Shown piece by piece: positions 19,166 to 28,624 of a stretch of 64,000 nt of DNA. Source of the stretch: Paenarthrobacter ilicis (GTDB taxonomy: Bacteria; Actinomycetota; Actinomycetes; Actinomycetales; Micrococcaceae); contig NZ_JAFBCD010000001.1 of NCBI RefSeq assembly GCF_016907545.1, positions 2,666,001 to 2,730,000 on the forward strand, given 5' to 3'. Positions within the stretch are counted from its first letter, which is position 1; each line of letters begins with the position of its first letter. Both the position numbers and the translations under genes were made by a program. The notes under the pieces are model-generated. The model was not told the DNA's origin. It saw only the letters and a list, made by a program, of their open reading frames with translations, and did not search any database.

Positions 19166-19468
19166 ATGCTTTCACTCGTCGTTGTGGTTTTGGCAACGGT
19201 TGCCACCGGGTTCATGGTGTGGGCCAACGATAAACGGCACACCACCTACGGCGTGGCACTGCCTGCCGGCGTCTCGGCGGGAGTCGGCGCCCTCAGCTGG
19301 ATTGCGTTCATCAGCGCCGGGCTGGGCTATCAGCCAGGCGCCACCTGGATTCCGTGGGTTCTGCCCATCGTGATCGGCACCGCGGCTGCGGCCGCCGTCG
19401 TGGTTTTCTGTGGGCGGGTCCGCACCAAGCAAGACATTGAGGCAATGACCAGGGCTTTGAGCCTCTGA
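19166..19468 (+). CDS. Small hypothetical membrane protein
   Basis: 100 aa with three hydrophobic segments at about 2-18, 32-52 and 62-82, then a short charged tail. A good ribosome site (AAGGAG, 7 nt) precedes the ATG. No family is recognised. It follows the DUF3107 gene by 45 bp in the same direction and ends at a strong terminator, so it is probably the last gene of that transcript. Confidence 0.7.
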   Translation: MLSLVVVVLATVATGFMVWANDKRHTTYGVALPAGVSAGVGALSWIAFISAGLGYQPGATWIPWVLPIVIGTAAAAAVVVFCGRVRTKQDIEAMTRALSL

Positions 19469-19473
19469 CGAAC

Positions 19474-19517
19474 AAAGAAGAATGGCCATCACCTCAGGGT
19501 GATGGCCATTCTTCTTT
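19474..19517. terminator. Strong bidirectional terminator, 20-bp perfect stem
   Basis: Positions 19474-19493 and 19498-19517 are exact reverse complements around a 4-nt loop (TCAG). The stem begins AAAGAAG and ends CTTCTTT, so it has A- and T-rich flanks for both directions. It separates the plus-strand membrane protein from minus-strand thiG. Confidence 0.85.
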
Positions 19518-19547
19518 AAGGGCACATGTCTTCTTTAAGGGCACATG
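19510..19547. repeat. 19-bp perfect tandem duplication
   Basis: TCTTCTTTAAGGGCACATG occurs at 19510-19528 and again immediately at 19529-19547. The first copy overlaps the end of the terminator stem and the second ends 3 bp before the thiG stop codon. It looks like a recent small tandem duplication at the thiG 3' end. Confidence 0.8.
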
Positions 19548-19550
19548 CGC

Positions 19551-20585
<1,035 letters not shown>

Positions 20586-20589
<4 letters not shown>

Positions 20590-21836
20590 GCTGTTTCCTT
20601 GCCTCGCAGGTGGTGGTGATTCAGGGTGTCGTTGAAACGGTCGGGACGGAAAAGTGACCAGCGGGGATCGTCATGGCCTTCCATCAAGCCACACGTGATC
20701 TTCGCGGCCACGGGTGTGAGCAGGACTCCGTGCCGGAAGAAGCCGGTGGCGATCAGGAGTCCGCGGACGTATCCGCCGGGGCTTCCGATCCGTCCCAGCA
20801 GTGGTGCGTTGTCCGGAGTTCCGGGCCGGGCGCGTGCCGTGGCCTCCAGGAGTTCAAGTTCGGCCACCGCGGGGACCAGCGCCTGGGCGTCGCGCAGAAG
20901 CTGGTAGACGCCGCCTGCTGAAACGGCGTTGGATGAGGCGGACAACCCGTCCTCCCGTTGGGTGGCGCCAATGACCACTGTGCCGTCGTCCCTGGGGACG
21001 ATGTAAACGGGCACACCCCGGACGAGTCCACGGACGGTGGAGGTCACCAGGGGCCGTAAGTGCTCTGGCACGCGCAGCCTGAGGATATCCCCGTAGACGG
21101 GACGCAGCGGAAGAGCCAGGCCGGACGGCAGCCCCTGCAAGGACGCTGCACCCAGGCCGTTGGCCACCACTGTTTCCGCTGCGTGGACCACGGTCCCGGA
21201 GCCGAGCTCCACCCCTGCTACCCGGGAATGGTCCCACAGGAGCCGGACTGCGGTGTCGGCAACGGAGAATCCTGCCGCTGCCTCCTCCACCCAACTGGCA
21301 TCAGACGTTGAGTGCGCGGAGAGGATCTTCATCAGGCGGGCGGCCAACTGCCGGGGATCCACGTGGTGGTCCGCCGGAATTTCGAAGGCGCTGGAGATTC
21401 CAGGGCTGAGCAATGGCTCACGCGTTCTTGCTTCCCGCAGGCCCAGAGGTTCAACGCCCAGTCCTGCCGCCACCTGAACCAAGCGCAAATCCGCGAGCGC
21501 ACGGCGGTCTGCGGCGTCGGCTCCCACGGCGAGGGTGGGCGTCGTGCGGTATCCGGTGGCACCCCCGATGCTGTTGATGAAGCCCGGCCACAGCCTTGAT
21601 GATTCCACCATGAGGTCCAGGAGGTCTTCCTCCTGGTAGTGCAGCTCGCTGACGGGTGCCAGCATCCCCGCAGCTGCGAAGGTGGCGCCGGAGGCCGGTG
21701 CGGGGTCGATGAGAACTACGGAGCGGCCGAGCCGCCTGGCCTCGTGAGCTATGCCCAGGCCAATAATGCCGCCGCCGATCACGGCGACGTCAGCCCGAAG
21801 GGTTGTCCTGGTTGGTGCGTGGCGGGAGTCTGCCAT
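20586..21836 (-). CDS. thiO: Glycine oxidase ThiO
   Basis: 416 aa FAD enzyme oxidising glycine to the imine used by ThiG. The FAD motif AVIGGGIIGLGIAHEARRLG lies at about 16-35, and ASGATFAAAGMLAPVSE follows. The C-terminal half carries the DAO-type substrate domain with RPGTPDNAPLLG. The ATG is 6 nt after the TPP riboswitch, whose 3' end contains the ribosome-binding purines. It is the first gene of thiO-thiS-thiG. Confidence 0.92.
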
Positions 21837-21842
21837 GTTTCC

Positions 21843-21940
21843 TTCCCTACGCCGGTACTAGCCGGATCAGGTCAAGCGGTCGGCGCTGAAGCCCTCTCAG
21901 CCGGTGGGTCATATGACGGACGTCCCGGCTCCCGCAGTAC
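21843..21940 (-). promoter_or_regulatory. TPP riboswitch (THI element)
   Basis: On the minus strand the conserved pieces appear in order: CTGAGAGGG (21892-21900), ACCTGATCCGG (21862-21872), CTAGTACCGGC, and GCGTAGGGAA (21843-21852). These are the two pyrimidine/pyrophosphate-binding arms and closing helix of the thiamine-pyrophosphate aptamer. The 3' end merges with the GGGAAGGAA ribosome site of thiO, so ligand binding should block translation. Confidence 0.95.
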
Positions 21941-21959
21941 CCGCCCAGTTTAGAGGAAC

Positions 21960-21965
21960 TACTCT
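21960..21965 (+). promoter_or_regulatory. Candidate -10 element of thiE (leaderless)
   Basis: TACTCT ends 7 nt before the thiE ATG. No ribosome site lies at usable distance, which fits leaderless initiation. Confidence 0.45.
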
Positions 21966-21972
21966 GGTGTGC

Positions 21973-22668
21973 ATGACCCGGACTGACTCCCTTGATACCG
22001 CCCGCCTGTACCTGTGCACTGATGCCCGTTCCCGCCAAGGGGATTTCGAAGCCTTTGCCGATGCCGCCTACGCGGGTGGCGTGGACATCATCCAACTGCG
22101 CGACAAGTCCTTGGAAGCGGCGGAAGAACTGGAACTGTTGAAGGTCCTCAAGGGCGTTGCGGAACGGCACGGGAAGCTGTGGGCCGTCAACGACCGGGCC
22201 GATGTTGCCAGTGTTTCCGGGGCTCCGGTGTTCCATGTGGGGCAAAAGGACCTGCCCCTGCAGGTGGCCCGGACCCTCCTGCCGTCCACGGCGTTGGTGG
22301 GGCTTTCCACGCACACCCCGGAGCAGGTCAACGACGCCATTGCCGCTTCACCGGGAGAGGGCGGGCTGGACTATTTCTGCGTTGGACCGGTGTGGGCCAC
22401 GCCCACCAAACCGGGCCGCGCAGCCGTTGGCACAGACCTGGTCACATATGCAGCGGAAGCCATGAAGAGAGCTGGGGAGACAACAGACGGCGCAGTAAAG
22501 CTGCCGTGGTTTGCCATAGGCGGCATCGACCTGGACAACGTGGAACAGGTGGTGAAAGCCGGGGCCAGCCGGATTGTGGTGGTCCGTGCCATCACCGAGG
22601 CACCGGATCCGACGGCGGCAGCCAGGGCCTTGGTGGAAGCGCTCGACGCGGCGGGGTACCGGGACTAA
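21973..22668 (+). CDS. thiE: Thiamine-phosphate synthase
   Basis: 231 aa from the ATG at 21973. It joins the hydroxymethylpyrimidine and thiazole phosphates. [40 protein letters not shown] and [15 protein letters not shown] are the classical ThiE blocks in order. It is divergent from thiO, and the riboswitch on the other strand does not cover it. The frame is open 23 codons upstream, but the ATG just after TACTCT is preferred. Confidence 0.94.
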   Translation: MTRTDSLDTARLYLCTDARSRQGDFEAFADAAYAGGVDIIQLRDKSLEAAEELELLKVLKGVAERHGKLWAVNDRADVASVSGAPVFHVGQKDLPLQVARTLLPSTALVGLSTHTPEQVNDAIAASPGEGGLDYFCVGPVWATPTKPGRAAVGTDLVTYAAEAMKRAGETTDGAVKLPWFAIGGIDLDNVEQVVKAGASRIVVVRAITEAPDPTAAARALVEALDAAGYRD

Positions 22669-22683
22669 CCGGCGAAACCGGGC

Positions 22684-22689
22684 TACCCT
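22684..22689 (+). promoter_or_regulatory. Candidate -10 element of the RNB gene (leaderless)
   Basis: TACCCT ends 7 nt before the GTG at 22697. No ribosome site is visible. Confidence 0.4.
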
Positions 22690-22696
22690 GACTTTC

Positions 22697-24160
22697 GTGT
22701 CACATCATCGGATCACACCCAATGTCCAGGACCCTTCGGACCAGCTCGGAGCCGCACTTGCTGCGCTCCGGACCGAATTGGAGTTGCCCGGTGGGTATCC
22801 GGCGGACGCCGTCGGTGAAGCCCGCAAAGCCGTCGAATCGCGCGCACTTCCGGACCGTGACCTGAGGGACGTTCCGTTCGTCACGATCGATCCTGCAACA
22901 TCCACGGATCTGGACCAGGCCGTTCACATTGAACGGGCCGGCCAAGGGTACAAGGTCCTCTACGCCATCGCGGATGTCCCCGCCTTCGTGGTGCCCGGCG
23001 GCGCGCTGGACGCCGAAACCCGCCGGCGCGGCCAAACATTCTATGCGCCGGACAGCCGCATACCCCTGCATCCGGAGATCATCAGCGAGAACGCCGGAAG
23101 CCTGCTCCCCGAACAGGATTGCGGGGCGTTCGTCTGGGATTTCGCCCTTGATGGCGCCGGGGAAGTGCAGACAGTCTCGGTGGCCCGGGCCACCGTGCGC
23201 AGCCGCGCCAAGTTGAGCTACAAGGGGGCCCAACAGCAGATCGACGACGGCAACGCGCCCCCGGTGCTGGCGCTCCTGAAGGAAGTCGGGCTGAAGCGCG
23301 TTGAGTTGGAACGGCTCCGGGGCGGGGCCAGCCTGAACATGCCCGAGCAGGAGATCGTCCAGTCAACGGATGGAGGCGGCTACAGGATTGAGGCTGCCCC
23401 GTCCTTGCCCGTGGAGGATTGGAATGCCCAGATCTCGCTGATGACGGGGATGGCCGCCGCATCCATGATGCTGGAAGGCAAGGTGGGCATCCTCCGCACC
23501 ATGCCCGCACCGGATGAAAACTCCCTCAGGCACTTCAAACGGCAGACCGTGGCCCTCGGCAAACCGTGGGACGGCAAGGTGACGTACGGCGAATACCTGC
23601 GGACCCTTGATGCCGCGGACCCAAAGCAGTTGGCCATCCTCCATTCTGCGGGCACGCTGTTCCGCGGTGCGGGGTACACCCCGTTCGACGGCGAAGTTCC
23701 CGAAGTTGTCATCCAGGCAGCCATTGGAGCGCCCTACGCCCACACCACGGCCCCGCTGCGACGGCTGATTGACAGGTTTGTCCTGGTGATCTGCGAAGCT
23801 TTGTGCAACAAACGGGAAATTCCGGCGTGGGCCCGCGAGGCCCTTCCCACGCTGCCGGGGATCATGGCGGCCTCCGATCAGTTGGCTGGACGCCTGGAAC
23901 GCGCGGCATTGGACACCGTGGAGGCCGCGCTGCTTGCCAACCATGTGGGTGAGGAATTCACTGCGGTGGTGATCTCCGGTTCCAAGCCCACCAACGGGAA
24001 CGGCAACGGCAACGGCGGACCGTACGGCACCATCCAGATAGCCGAGCCTGCAGTCACAGCCCGGTGCAACGGCACCATGGAGTCGGGAACGGAGGTCCGG
24101 GTCAGGTTGGCCACGGCGGATATTGCCAGCCGGGAGATCCTGTTTGACCTGGTGCCCTGA
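22697..24160 (+). CDS. RNB-domain ribonuclease (compact RNase II/R type)
   Basis: 487 aa from the GTG at 22697. Residues about 50-400 form an RNB catalytic domain for 3'-5' RNA degradation. The metal-binding stretch is TIDPATSTDLDQA, with three of the usual four Asp; the last is Gln. GAPYAHTTAPLRRLIDRF is the conserved substrate-channel motif. At 487 residues it lacks the N-terminal cold-shock domains and the clear S1 tail of RNase II or R (640-800 aa). A Gly/Asn repeat (NGNGNGNGG) sits near 435. It follows thiE by 28 bp. Confidence 0.87.
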   Translation: MSHHRITPNVQDPSDQLGAALAALRTELELPGGYPADAVGEARKAVESRALPDRDLRDVPFVTIDPATSTDLDQAVHIERAGQGYKVLYAIADVPAFVVPGGALDAETRRRGQTFYAPDSRIPLHPEIISENAGSLLPEQDCGAFVWDFALDGAGEVQTVSVARATVRSRAKLSYKGAQQQIDDGNAPPVLALLKEVGLKRVELERLRGGASLNMPEQEIVQSTDGGGYRIEAAPSLPVEDWNAQISLMTGMAAASMMLEGKVGILRTMPAPDENSLRHFKRQTVALGKPWDGKVTYGEYLRTLDAADPKQLAILHSAGTLFRGAGYTPFDGEVPEVVIQAAIGAPYAHTTAPLRRLIDRFVLVICEALCNKREIPAWAREALPTLPGIMAASDQLAGRLERAALDTVEAALLANHVGEEFTAVVISGSKPTNGNGNGNGGPYGTIQIAEPAVTARCNGTMESGTEVRVRLATADIASREILFDLVP

Positions 24161-24203
24161 CACCCGTCGTTGCCCTGATCCGGCCATTCTGCCCGCCAGA
24201 GGA

Positions 24204-24438
24204 TAGACTGGCCGTGTAGTAATGGATGCCCGGTCGTTGATTCAGTTAATTTTTGAACTCAACAAGCCCGCCCCTACGCGATCTTGAGATGTACCAACTG
24301 GTCACCAGTGCCAGTACTTAGATAGCCCGCGATCGGCTTCCACTGGACTTGCTTGCGCGCCCGTTGGTGCTCCGGTACGGCTATGCCGCCCCCGTTGAGC
24401 ATGCGGCGCCAATGCCCAAATGAATAAGGAAACTCCCT
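24204..24438 (+). promoter_or_regulatory. Promoter and long leader of the DEAD-box helicase gene
   Basis: TAGACT at 24204-24209 is a likely -10 element and would give a leader of about 220 nt, unusual in this window. The leader contains a hairpin at 24291-24317 (GTAC ... ACTGG-TCA-CCAGT ... GTAC) and an 8-codon open frame at 24401-24427 that ends 11 nt before the GTG. AAGGAAA precedes the GTG. Long leaders of cold-induced helicases often mediate control. Confidence 0.45.
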
Positions 24439-26151
24439 GTGAGTGAATTGCATACCCATGAAGTCCTGACGGACCCCACCGGAACAGAATCAATCGAGCC
24501 CGAGGAAACGATCGTCTCGAACGAGACGCCCCACGAGATCGAAGAGAAGTCGTTTGCCGACTTCAACGTGCGCGCAGACATCGTGGAATCCTTGGCAGAT
24601 GCCGGGATTACCCACCCCTTCCCCATCCAGGCCATGACCCTGCCGGTCGCCCTGGGTGGCCACGACATCATCGGCCAGGCCAAGACCGGTACGGGTAAAA
24701 CCCTCGGCTTCGGCGTGCCTGCCCTGCAGCGCGTAGTAGGACGCGATGATGCCGGCTATGACAAGCTTGCCGTTCCCGGCGGCCCCCAGGCCCTGGTGAT
24801 CGTGCCTACCCGCGAACTCGCTGTTCAGGTGGCCAACGATCTCCAGACCGCATCACGCAAGCGCAATGCACGTATCGCCACGATTTACGGCGGCCGTGCA
24901 TACGAGCCGCAGATCGATGCGTTGCAAAAGGGCGTGGAAATCGTTGTCGGCACCCCCGGCCGGTTGATCGACCTTTACAAGCAAAAGCACCTCAGCCTCA
25001 AGAACGTCAAAATGGTCATCCTTGACGAGGCCGACGAAATGCTGGACCTCGGGTTCCTCCCGGACGTGGAAACCCTGATCGCCGGCACCCCTGCCGTCCG
25101 CCAGACCCTGCTCTTCTCGGCAACCATGCCCGGCCCGGTGATCGCGATGGCACGCCGCTACATGACGCAGCCAACCCACATCCGCGCTGCCGACCCCAAC
25201 GATGAAGGCCTCACCAAGCGCGACATCCGCCAGCTGATCTACCGTGCCCACAGCATGGACAAGACCGAGGTTGTGGCACGCATCCTGCAGGCCCGTGGAC
25301 GCGGCCGCACCATCATCTTCACCAAAACCAAGCGGACCGCCGCGAAGGTTGCCGAGGAACTGGTTGACCGCGGCTTCGCTGCCGCAGCCATCCACGGCGA
25401 CCTCGGCCAGGGTGCCCGCGAACAGGCCCTGCGTGCGTTCCGGAACAACAAGGTTGACGTCCTGGTAGCCACCGACGTGGCAGCCCGCGGCATCGATGTT
25501 GACGACGTTACCCACGTCATCAACTACCAATGCGTGGAAGACGAAAAGATCTACCTGCACCGCGTTGGCCGTACTGGCCGCGCGGGCAACAAGGGCACGG
25601 CTGTGACCTTTGTTGACTGGGATGACATGCCGCGCTGGGGTCTCATCAACAAGGCCCTGGGACTGAGCGTTCCCGAACCCGTTGAGACCTACTCCTCTTC
25701 CCCGCACCTGTACGAGGACCTGGACATCCCCGAGGGCACCAAGGGCCGCCTCCCGCGCAACAAGCGCACCCTGGCAGGCGTGGACGCCGAGGTCCTGGAG
25801 GACCTCGGCGAAACCGGCAAGAAGAACTCCCGATCCGGCGGCTCCGGCCGTGACGGTGGTCGTGGACGCAACGGAGGGCGTGATGGTGGCCGCGATGGCG
25901 GCCAGGGCCGCTCCGGCAGGCCGGCTGACTCCGGCGAGTCCAATGGCGAGGGCGGGCGCACCCGCACCCGCCGCCGTCGTACGTCCGAGGGCGAAGCAGC
26001 TCCGGCCGCAGGCGCACCCGAGACCCGCTCCGCCGGTACGGACAGCGCCGACAAGCCTGCACGTACCCGCCGCACACGCACGCGCCGCCGCAACGGCGAA
26101 GTGGTGTCCGGTGAAGCCGCTGCCACCCAGTCCGGCAGCGCCGAGGCCTAA
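24439..26151 (+). CDS. DEAD-box RNA helicase (DeaD/CsdA-like)
   Basis: 570 aa ATP-dependent RNA helicase. Motifs in order: Q-motif region FADFNVRADIVE, Walker A AKTGTGKT (81-88), PTREL, TPGRL, DEAD in ILDEADEMLD, SAT, and HRVGRTGRAG. After the helicase core (about 36-410), a C-terminal tail from about 445 is very rich in Gly and Arg (SGRDGGRGRNGGRD, then RTRRRRT and RTRRTRTRRR), a disordered RNA-binding tail. The GTG start has AAGGAAA upstream. It probably acts in ribosome assembly and RNA decay, and lies next to the RNB nuclease. Confidence 0.93.
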   Translation: MSELHTHEVLTDPTGTESIEPEETIVSNETPHEIEEKSFADFNVRADIVESLADAGITHPFPIQAMTLPVALGGHDIIGQAKTGTGKTLGFGVPALQRVVGRDDAGYDKLAVPGGPQALVIVPTRELAVQVANDLQTASRKRNARIATIYGGRAYEPQIDALQKGVEIVVGTPGRLIDLYKQKHLSLKNVKMVILDEADEMLDLGFLPDVETLIAGTPAVRQTLLFSATMPGPVIAMARRYMTQPTHIRAADPNDEGLTKRDIRQLIYRAHSMDKTEVVARILQARGRGRTIIFTKTKRTAAKVAEELVDRGFAAAAIHGDLGQGAREQALRAFRNNKVDVLVATDVAARGIDVDDVTHVINYQCVEDEKIYLHRVGRTGRAGNKGTAVTFVDWDDMPRWGLINKALGLSVPEPVETYSSSPHLYEDLDIPEGTKGRLPRNKRTLAGVDAEVLEDLGETGKKNSRSGGSGRDGGRGRNGGRDGGRDGGQGRSGRPADSGESNGEGGRTRTRRRRTSEGEAAPAAGAPETRSAGTDSADKPARTRRTRTRRRNGEVVSGEAAATQSGSAEA

Positions 26152-26159
26152 AGCCGTCA

Positions 26160-27038
26160 ATGACTGAAACTGTTTGGGCGCCGGACGGCGGCAACCTGGT
26201 GGTCCACGCGGACAACGCGGAGTTCCTCCCCACGCTGCCGGACGGCGCCTTCACACTCATTTACGTGGATCCACCCTTCAACACCGGGCGGATCCAGCGA
26301 CGCCAGGAAACCCGTATGGTGCGCAACGCCGATGGCGACGGCGACCGGGTGGGCTTCAAAGGCCGCTCCTACGACACCATCAAGGGCGCCCTGCACAGCT
26401 ACGACGACGCGTTCAGCGACTACTGGTCCTTCCTTGAACCAAAGTTGGTGGAAGCCTGGCGGCTGTTGGCGGACGACGGCACGCTGTACCTGCACCTTGA
26501 CTACCGCGAGGTCCACTACGCCAAGGTGATGCTGGACGCCATCTTCGGCCGGGAGTGCTTCCTCAACGAAATCATCTGGGCCTACGATTACGGTGCCCGG
26601 GCCAAGAACCGCTGGCCAACCAAGCACGACAACATCCTTGTGTACGTGAAGAACCCGTCCAAGTACCACTTCGACAGTGCCGAAGTGGACCGGGAACCGT
26701 ACATGGCTCCAGGGCTGGTGACCCCGGCCAAGCGCGAACTCGGCAAACTGCCCACCGATGTCTGGTGGCACACGATCGTTTCCCCCACTGGCCGGGAAAA
26801 AACCGGCTATCCGACGCAGAAGCCGGAGGGCCTGGTCCGCAGAATCGTCTCTGCTTCAAGCCGCGAGGGCGATTGGTGCCTGGACTTCTTTGCCGGCTCC
26901 GGCACGCTGGGGGCAGTGGCTGCCAAGCTGGGCCGCCACTTTGTCTGCGTGGACCAAAACGAGCAAGCCATCGAGGTCATGCGGAAGCGCCTGGGCAGCA
27001 AAGCGGAGTTTCACCAAACACTGTCAGCGCCCCTTTAA
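26160..27038 (+). CDS. Orphan DNA methyltransferase, beta-class (N6-A or N4-C)
   Basis: 292 aa. The catalytic motif IV DPPFNTG is at 37-43 and the S-adenosylmethionine motif I FAGSGT at 244-249. This IV-then-I order defines the beta class, to which CcrM and type III Mod proteins belong. The piece between (about 60-230) is the target-recognition part, with IIWAYDYGARAKNRWPTKHD and WWHTIVSPTGREKTGYPTQKPE. No restriction endonuclease is nearby. It lies 8 bp after the helicase gene, in the same direction. Target sequence and role are unknown; DPPF suggests adenine. Confidence 0.9.
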   Translation: MTETVWAPDGGNLVVHADNAEFLPTLPDGAFTLIYVDPPFNTGRIQRRQETRMVRNADGDGDRVGFKGRSYDTIKGALHSYDDAFSDYWSFLEPKLVEAWRLLADDGTLYLHLDYREVHYAKVMLDAIFGRECFLNEIIWAYDYGARAKNRWPTKHDNILVYVKNPSKYHFDSAEVDREPYMAPGLVTPAKRELGKLPTDVWWHTIVSPTGREKTGYPTQKPEGLVRRIVSASSREGDWCLDFFAGSGTLGAVAAKLGRHFVCVDQNEQAIEVMRKRLGSKAEFHQTLSAPL

Positions 27039-27076
27039 GCGGAGCCCACCCCGGGGCATCCCGCACCCACAAGCTG

Positions 27077-27685
27077 TCAGGCGACGCCCTTGACGAAGGC
27101 CGTCACCGAATCCGCGATCATCTGCACAGCGATGGCGGAGAGCAGGAGTCCCGCGATCCTGGTGACCAGCTCAACGCCGTTCTCGCCCAGCACGCGTTGG
27201 ACGACGCCGGCGAAGCGCATGGCCAGGTACAGGGATGCCAGCGTCACCGCAATGCCCAGGCCCACCGCCAGATACTGGGACAGCTGGTTGGACTGCTGGA
27301 CAAAAACCATCACCGCCACAATGGCACCCGGACCGGCCATCAAAGGCGTACCCAGTGGCACGAAAGCCACGTTCTTGTACTTGCCCGCGTTTTCCTCGCC
27401 GCTGGTGGACCCTGTCAGCAGCTGCAACGCGATCAATACCAGCAGCAACCCGCCGGCGCCTTGGAGCGCGGCCAGCGAAATGTGCATGTAGTTCAAAATG
27501 GACTGACCAAAAATGGCGAAAACCACAATGACGCCGGTGGCCACCAACAACGCCTGGAAGGCGGAGCGGTTGCGGTCCTTGGGTGTCATCTGTGCTGTCA
27601 GGGACATGAAAATCGGGACGGTACCCGGCGGATCCATGATCACGAACAGGGTGACAATCACCGACGCCAGCAGCTGAAGATCCAT
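27077..27685 (-). CDS. MarC family integral membrane protein
   Basis: 202 aa from the ATG at 27685. Six hydrophobic segments are visible, with FVIMDPPGTVPIFMSLT near the start and FVPLGTPLMAGPGAI in the middle, both typical of MarC/UPF0056. Despite the name, a role in multiple antibiotic resistance has not been supported, and the transported substrate is unknown. The frame continues upstream over the PHP gene in a shadow reading. It lies 13 bp after the PHP gene and is likely co-transcribed. Confidence 0.9.
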   Translation of the reverse strand: MDLQLLASVIVTLFVIMDPPGTVPIFMSLTAQMTPKDRNRSAFQALLVATGVIVVFAIFGQSILNYMHISLAALQGAGGLLLVLIALQLLTGSTSGEENAGKYKNVAFVPLGTPLMAGPGAIVAVMVFVQQSNQLSQYLAVGLGIAVTLASLYLAMRFAGVVQRVLGENGVELVTRIAGLLLSAIAVQMIADSVTAFVKGVA

Positions 27686-27698
27686 CAGGCAGTCCCCT

Positions 27699-28544
27699 TT
27701 ACCGGATGACCGTGCTGCCGGTGGCCAGGTCCTCGATCCATGCCAGGACCTCGGGGGTGGTGGTGTTCTCCCCCAGGAGGTTGGGCTTCCCGGTTCCGTG
27801 ATAGTCCGAGGACCCGGTGATGAGCAGCCCATGCTGTGCGGCGAGGTCGCGCAGGAATACCCTGCCCTCTTCCGGGTTGTCCCGGTGGTAGACCTCAACT
27901 CCCAGGAGCCCGGCATCGATCATGTCCCGGTACGTGGTGTCCCCCACGATGCGCCCACGCGAGGACGCTACGGGATGGGCGAACACCGGCACGCCGCCGG
28001 CAGCCCGGACAAGCTCCACGGCCAGGGCCGGATCCGGAGCATAGTGCTGCACAAAGTACCGCGAATGGGAGGTCAGGATGGAGGTGAAAGCCTCCGTCCT
28101 GTCCGACACCACCCCGGCAGCAACCAGGGCGTCCGCAATGTGGGGCCGGCCAACAGTGGCTCCCGGTGCCACGTGGTGGATCACGTCATCCCAGGTGAGG
28201 GGGTAGTCCTCTGACAACAGGCTGACCATGTGCTCGGCACGGGTCAGGCGGGCGTCTTTGGACTTGGTGATTTCCTCCAGGAGGCCTTGATGCCCGGGGT
28301 CGTGGAGATAGCTGAGGAGGTGAACACTGATGCCCCTGTCCGTGCGGCAGGAAATCTCCATCCCGGGCACCAGGGCAATGCCGTGCTGGCGGGCCGCGGT
28401 GGCCGCCTGGTCCCAGCCGTCGGTGGAATCGTGGTCGGTCAAGGCCACTGCGTCCAGCCCGGCTTGTGCGGCAGAAGCCATCACCCCGGCCGGGGTCTCG
28501 GTTCCGTCGGAAACATTGGAGTGCGCATGCAGGTCGATCCTCAC
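27699..28544 (-). CDS. PHP-domain phosphoesterase
   Basis: 281 aa with metal-binding His/Asp motifs of the polymerase and histidinol phosphatase family: DLHAHSNVSDG (4-14), ALTDHDS (about 34-40), a conserved His in FAHPV, and TGSSDYHG near the C-terminus. Relatives hydrolyse 3',5'-nucleoside bisphosphates or act as RNase AM on RNA 5' ends. It has a GTG start placed 6 nt after a TAGGCT hexamer, so it is probably leaderless. marC follows. Confidence 0.88.
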   Translation of the reverse strand: MRIDLHAHSNVSDGTETPAGVMASAAQAGLDAVALTDHDSTDGWDQAATAARQHGIALVPGMEISCRTDRGISVHLLSYLHDPGHQGLLEEITKSKDARLTRAEHMVSLLSEDYPLTWDDVIHHVAPGATVGRPHIADALVAAGVVSDRTEAFTSILTSHSRYFVQHYAPDPALAVELVRAAGGVPVFAHPVASSRGRIVGDTTYRDMIDAGLLGVEVYHRDNPEEGRVFLRDLAAQHGLLITGSSDYHGTGKPNLLGENTTTPEVLAWIEDLATGSTVIR

Positions 28545-28550
28545 TTTCCC

Positions 28551-28556
28551 AGCCTA
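28551..28556 (-). promoter_or_regulatory. Candidate -10 element of the PHP gene (leaderless)
   Basis: TAGGCT on the minus strand ends 6 nt before the GTG at 28544. Confidence 0.45.
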
Positions 28557-28624
28557 TGGGATGAGCGCCCTGTTGGCCGGTTGCGCCGTTGGCCTCCTTC
28601 AGGATCTGGTGGGACGATGGAACG

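Noticed and set aside
24853..26160. 435-codon minus-strand frame under the DEAD-box helicase
   Set aside because: Shadow of the helicase, including its GC-rich Arg/Gly tail.
26160..27038. Restriction-modification or phage-defence system around the methyltransferase
   Set aside because: No endonuclease, helicase-nuclease or specificity gene is adjacent; the neighbours are housekeeping genes.
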